Part shown: in pieces, positions 7,701-9,516 of the stretch
How positions within the stretch are numbered: position 1 is the stretch's first letter
Layout: the number at the start of each line of letters is the position of its first letter
NCBI GenBank assembly: GCA_964471535.1
Contig: CAYYHA010000164.1
Span: forward strand, 1-9,516
Source of the DNA: CAYYHA01 sp964471535
GTDB lineage: Bacteria > Myxococcota > Myxococcia > SLRQ01
Length of the DNA: 9,516 nt
Reading direction: 5' to 3'
Translations under genes and position numbers: made by a program
Notes under the pieces: model-generated
Told to the model about the DNA's origin: nothing
Databases searched by the model: none
Seen by the model: the letters and a program-made list of their open reading frames with translations, nothing else

Positions 7701-9516
7701 CGCTGCGCCGGGCCACGATGACGTCCGGGGTCGCAGCTGCGACGCGGCGCAGCTGCGAGAGGAAGTCCTCCGTGGGATCGGGGGCAGCGATCTCACCGGC
7801 GGCAGCCGAGGGCACGGGGGCAGGGTCCTCGAAGGAGGCGCAGTAGAAGAGGAGTTCCGGCGCCTCCACGGTATGCACCGCGCCGGCCTTCTCGAGGGCG
7901 CTGGTGAGCGCCTCGCCCAGCGCCGCGTCGGGGCCCCGCACCCACACCCGCCGGCCGGCGACTGCGCGCACGATCTCCTCGGGCAACGGGGCGGGTACCC
8001 AGGTGGGCCGGAGCCGGGCCAGGGGCGCGTCGTCGTCGATCTCCTCGGCCTCCGCTTCACCGAGGGCGCCCCGCACCGCAGCGACCACTTCGTCCACCGT
8101 GGGCCGGCGCGCAAAGAGCTCCTGGGAAAGCCCGCCCAGCTGGGGGAAGTGCTGGCGCAGGGCCTCGAGGAGATCGGCGACCATCAGCGAGTCGAAGCCC
8201 AGGTCGTCGACGAGGGACATCGAGCCCTTCAGGCTCTCGACCGGATAGGCGCTCGCCTTGGCGATGGCCGCGCGCACTCCGTCGGCGACCTCGTCACCGC
8301 TCCCCCCGGGGGAGGCCGCAGCGCTGCGCTGGGCGGTGGTTCGCTCGCCAGGGCCCTCGGCCGGGGCACGGGCCTGGCTGCGCTCGAACTTGGCCGCCAG
8401 CTGCCGCTCGTCCTTCACCGCCCAGTAGGGCTCCCGCGGCAGGACGATGGGAGGCAGGCTGGCGAGGGGCGCCTCGGCGGTGATGGGCCGTGGGTCTAGG
8501 TCGACGCCGAGGGTGAAGAGGCGGGCCAGGGTTTCGAGGAGGCTCTTGCCCCCGTCGTGGTCGTCGGTGCCGGCGAGAGAGAGGATGCCCTTGTGGTCGC
8601 GAGGGAGTCCGCCGCGGGCAAACGCGGCCAGCGGGCCCCCGGCCCCCACCTGCAGATAGAGATCCGCCCCCAGGGCGCGGCACTGCGCGAGGGCCCCGAG
8701 GAAATCGACGGGGTGGGTGGCGTGGCGCCGGAACACCTCCCGCGCCTCCTCCGCATCGGCGTAGGGGTGGTTCTGGATGCCCGAGGCCACGGGCACCTTC
8801 GGGTCGGAGAGCTCGAGGCGGTCGACCAGGGCATCGGTCTCGAGTCGATCGAGTACCGGCGAGTGGAAGCCGTGCGAGACGGCGAGCGGGGTCGCCTTGA
8901 TGCCGGCGGCGCGCGCCCGCTCGACCACCTCCGCGACCGCATCGGTCTCACCGGAGACGACGATCTGCCTCGGGTGGTTGAAGTTGGCCATCACGGCGCC
9001 ATCGACGAGGAGCCCCTCGATCTCCTCGCGGGTACCCGTAAGCGCCGCCATGGCGCCGCGGTCCCCGTCGAGAGCGGCCATGGCCCGGCCCCGGTCGGCG
9101 ACGAAGCGCGCCGCATCCTCATAGGAGAAGACGCCCGCCGCTGCGGCGGCGGTGAACTCACCCAGCGAGTGGCCGGTTACCACACTCGGCGTGACCCCGA
9201 CGGTCTCGAGAAGCCGGGTGAGCGCGAGTCCGACCGCGAGCATCGCCGGCTGGCAGTGCTCGGTGGCGGTGAGCTGGGCGGCGGCGGTCTCGGGGTCGAC
9301 GGGCTTCCCCCGGCGCTCGGGGTAGAGCAGGTGCGTCAGCGGGATCTCCAGGCGATCAGCGAGGGCCGCTTCGAGCCGCTCGAGGATCTCGCCCACCACG
9401 GGGAAGCGCTCGACCACGCCTGCGAGCATCCCCACGCGCTGCGCCCCCTGCCCGGGGTACATGAAGGCGATGCGAGGCGCCTCGGTGGCCACGCCGAAGT
9501 GCGCACCCTCGGGCAG
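4744..9516 (-). CDS. Multidomain type I PKS with C-terminal alpha-oxoamine synthase: (KS)-AT-ACP-KR-DH-AONS, N-terminus outside window
   Basis: A single frame of 1,590 codons is open through the right edge. The residues upstream of the GTG at 9490-9492 (LPEGAHFGV) continue in frame. They resemble the short linker that precedes an AT domain, so the true start lies outside and a ketosynthase is expected upstream. Numbering residue 1 at that GTG, the visible domains are: AT about 6-350 (active Ser S109, HGFH at 207-210), ACP about 400-476 (S435), a KR-type pseudo-Rossmann region about 505-679, catalytic KR about 680-905, hotdog DH about 910-1150, an acidic Ala/Glu linker about 1150-1190, and a full PLP-dependent AONS domain about 1195-1582. 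No enoylreductase, thioesterase or second ACP is seen. This suggests an iterative, cytosolic synthase building an unsaturated chain that is released by condensation with an amino acid. All recognisable catalytic residues are intact. The PPTase gene follows 27 bp downstream. The final product is unknown. Confidence 0.95.
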   Translation of the reverse strand: MPEGAHFGVATEAPRIAFMYPGQGAQRVGMLAGVVERFPVVGEILERLEAALADRLEIPLTHLLYPERRGKPVDPETAAAQLTATEHCQPAMLAVGLALTRLLETVGVTPSVVTGHSLGEFTAAAAAGVFSYEDAARFVADRGRAMAALDGDRGAMAALTGTREEIEGLLVDGAVMANFNHPRQIVVSGETDAVAEVVERARAAGIKATPLAVSHGFHSPVLDRLETDALVDRLELSDPKVPVASGIQNHPYADAEEAREVFRRHATHPVDFLGALAQCRALGADLYLQVGAGGPLAAFARGGLPRDHKGILSLAGTDDHDGGKSLLETLARLFTLGVDLDPRPITAEAPLASLPPIVLPREPYWAVKDERQLAAKFERSQARAPAEGPGERTTAQRSAAASPGGSGDEVADGVRAAIAKASAYPVESLKGSMSLVDDLGFDSLMVADLLEALRQHFPQLGGLSQELFARRPTVDEVVAAVRGALGEAEAEEIDDDAPLARLRPTWVPAPLPEEIVRAVAGRRVWVRGPDAALGEALTSALEKAGAVHTVEAPELLFYCASFEDPAPVPSAAAGEIAAPDPTEDFLSQLRRVAAATPDVIVARRSDDPWAEGIAGAVRALRHEWPQAAAKVIGFAPGTPASLRAETLLREWASPDRSVDVSYEGTRRHVAGLLPFEGETAPRWQPGPGEVVLVTGGTRGIGAKLALRLHEAGATVLLVGRSTPQGEAGALVARSERAHFVRADVTDLDALRAGLAELPPVTALVHAAGLLADGPLAELSAEAAERVRAVKVQGWLNALQAVGPTLKVALAIGSWAGRFGNRHQVPYAAANALLSAVVEADGHRFRTVVSEFGPWTDSEMAATIPEGVKAAMRAEGVDFVGDEAGLSALLESLESGAGAIVHGRRLPKSLRDVRIESQISTDSHPYLLDHALEGRPVLPLAAATDLLAAAGAGEAPFAIEKLTLYQGVVVETPRRLEIEVHRGRAELRADGTLAYAAEIDPCPELPRETPLPREGGKEPELSLSEFYDGITFHGPMLQGIVAIDAVGPDFVRGRVRRSRPAEWIPGTERRAWAVDPLALDSAMQLSAYVAWTRFGRAGTPVGFGRHLQLRAPKGEVLTAEVVFGASEGDRFTGTIRIWDEDGALVSITEDVAARLVEVAEAPAGEAADEASRDGEEEPAPLRLRPEWTDPALWPEVKDLEARLSMAEASGIRNPYFVVHEGTAKNTSVIAGETFLNFSSYNYIGLSGDPRILERVTEAVQRYGTSVSASRVASGERPFHGALERELAEAQGAEAALVFTAGHATNVNTIGHLFGEKDLILHDELIHDSALQGIKLSGAARRGYRHEDMEHLERQLRELRGHYEKCLIVAEGVYSMDGDLCDLPRLLELKKKYGCMLMIDEAHSFGVVGATGRGVAEHFGIDGREVDIWMGTLSKSLASCGGWIAGSETLVRYLRYTAPGFVYSAGLTPANGVAALEALRLMRAEPERVRRLQENARIFHDALKERGIDTGPARGESGVVPAITGNSMHALMLSQRLFEQRINVQPILYPAVPDEQARLRFFLSSTHTPEELLETAEKVARTLEAVRADFPA
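4747..5910 (-). other. PLP-dependent alpha-oxoamine synthase (AONS/SPT-like) domain
   Basis: This is a complete fold-type I enzyme domain of about 388 residues fused to the PKS. FLNFSSYNYIGLSGDPR (1225-1241) is the N-terminal motif. SASRVASGERPFHGALERE (1258-1276) is the conserved Ser/Gly/His segment. H1317 (ELIHDSAL) is the PLP-stacking His. EGVYSMDGD (1361-1369), D1390 and H1393 (MIDEAHSFG), and the Schiff-base lysine K1425 in GTLSKSLASCGG (codon 5218-5220) complete the site. The family joins an amino acid to an acyl thioester with loss of CO2 and CoA or carrier. The SYNYxGL variant is more like serine palmitoyltransferase and PKS-associated members than biotin-pathway BioF. The amino acid used cannot be predicted. 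Confidence 0.95.
6043..6765 (-). other. Dehydratase (DH) domain, double hotdog
   Basis: The first hotdog carries HALEGRPVLP (921-930), a perfect HxxxGxxxxP catalytic motif with H921. FHGPMLQG (1023-1030) matches the YGPxFQG-type motif. The second hotdog carries D1071 and Q1075 in LDSAMQL, the catalytic Asp region. Both halves of the active site are intact, so water elimination after each KR step is expected. Confidence 0.88.
6778..7455 (-). other. Ketoreductase (KR) domain, catalytic half
   Basis: It has the NADPH-binding motif VTGGTRGIG (685-693), HAAGLLADGPLAEL (757-770), the Lys-containing VKVQGW (781-786), and the active-site set S805 (IGSWAGRFG), Y818 and N822 (PYAAAN). All the residues expected for an active PKS KR are present. 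LAD occupies the place of the LDD motif of B-type KRs and there is no A-type Trp three residues before the Tyr, so B-type stereochemistry is weakly favoured. Confidence 0.92.
8065..8295 (-). other. Single acyl carrier protein (ACP) domain
   Basis: The phosphopantetheine site is DDLGFDSLMVADLLEAL, with S435 encoded at 8188-8190. It lies between the AT domain and the KR region and is preceded by an Ala/Gly/Ser/Pro-rich flexible linker (about 370-400). Only one copy is present, unlike the tandem ACPs of PUFA synthases. It is the expected substrate of the adjacent Sfp-type PPTase. Confidence 0.93.
8443..9477 (-). other. Acyltransferase (AT) domain, malonyl-type
   Basis: The domain opens with MYPGQGAQRVGM. 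The nucleophile elbow is TGHSLGEFTAA with S109 (codon 9166-9168), followed by the RGRAM arginine motif at 134-138. The extender-specificity motif is VSHGFHSPVLD. HGFH at 207-210 resembles the HAFH of malonyl-specific ATs and not the YASH of methylmalonyl types. H210 is the probable catalytic His. Malonyl-CoA is therefore the likely extender (inference from the family motif). Confidence 0.9.

Noticed and set aside
6577..8499. Long plus-strand open frame (about 640 codons) opposite the PKS
   Set aside because: It is antisense to the KR/DH/ACP coding sequence, rich in His/Gly/Arg/Leu with no recognisable domain. This is typical of shadow frames in high-GC coding DNA.

Overview
The window is very GC-rich, with strong third-position G/C bias in every real gene. 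It combines a CIRCE-controlled groESL operon with large type I polyketide synthase (PKS) machinery. This fits a myxobacterium or another high-GC delta-proteobacterial relative (Myxococcota). The assignment is an inference from composition and gene content, not from a marker-gene comparison.

Layout. (1) Positions 1-1267, minus strand: the groES-groEL heat-shock operon, with groEL cut off by the window edge. A sigma70-like promoter and a CIRCE operator (HrcA target) lie upstream of groES, followed by a leader with a predicted UUCG-capped hairpin. (2) Positions 1495-3832, plus strand: three co-directional genes. Two are stop/start-coupled genes for unrecognised, mostly helical proteins of 210 and 214 aa. 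The third encodes an extended short-chain dehydrogenase/NAD-dependent epimerase-like protein of 328 aa. (3) Positions 3973-9516, minus strand and convergent with block 2: a giant PKS-type gene, open through the right edge of the window, followed 27 bp later by a Sfp-type phosphopantetheinyl transferase (PPTase) gene.

The giant protein is the notable object. Its visible order is acyltransferase (AT), acyl carrier protein (ACP), ketoreductase (KR), dehydratase (DH), then a complete PLP-dependent alpha-oxoamine synthase (AONS/serine palmitoyltransferase-like) domain at the C-terminus. The reading frame continues without a start beyond the right edge, so a ketosynthase (KS) is expected just outside. 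KS-AT-ACP-KR-DH is the order of iterative PUFA-synthase-like and enediyne-type PKSs. Here the chain-release module appears to be an amino-acid-condensing PLP enzyme instead of a thioesterase or reductase.

Working model (inference): the neighbouring PPTase converts the ACP to its holo form. The PKS iteratively builds a malonate-derived, reduced and dehydrated (unsaturated) chain. The AONS domain releases it by decarboxylative condensation with an amino acid, giving an alpha-amino-ketone lipid or polyene, chemically like the first step of sphingolipid, fumonisin or prodiginine-precursor synthesis. The convergent extended SDR could reduce such a ketone, but it lies on the other strand with the two unknown genes and may be unrelated. 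The groESL block is ordinary housekeeping, apart from an unusually extended CIRCE palindrome.
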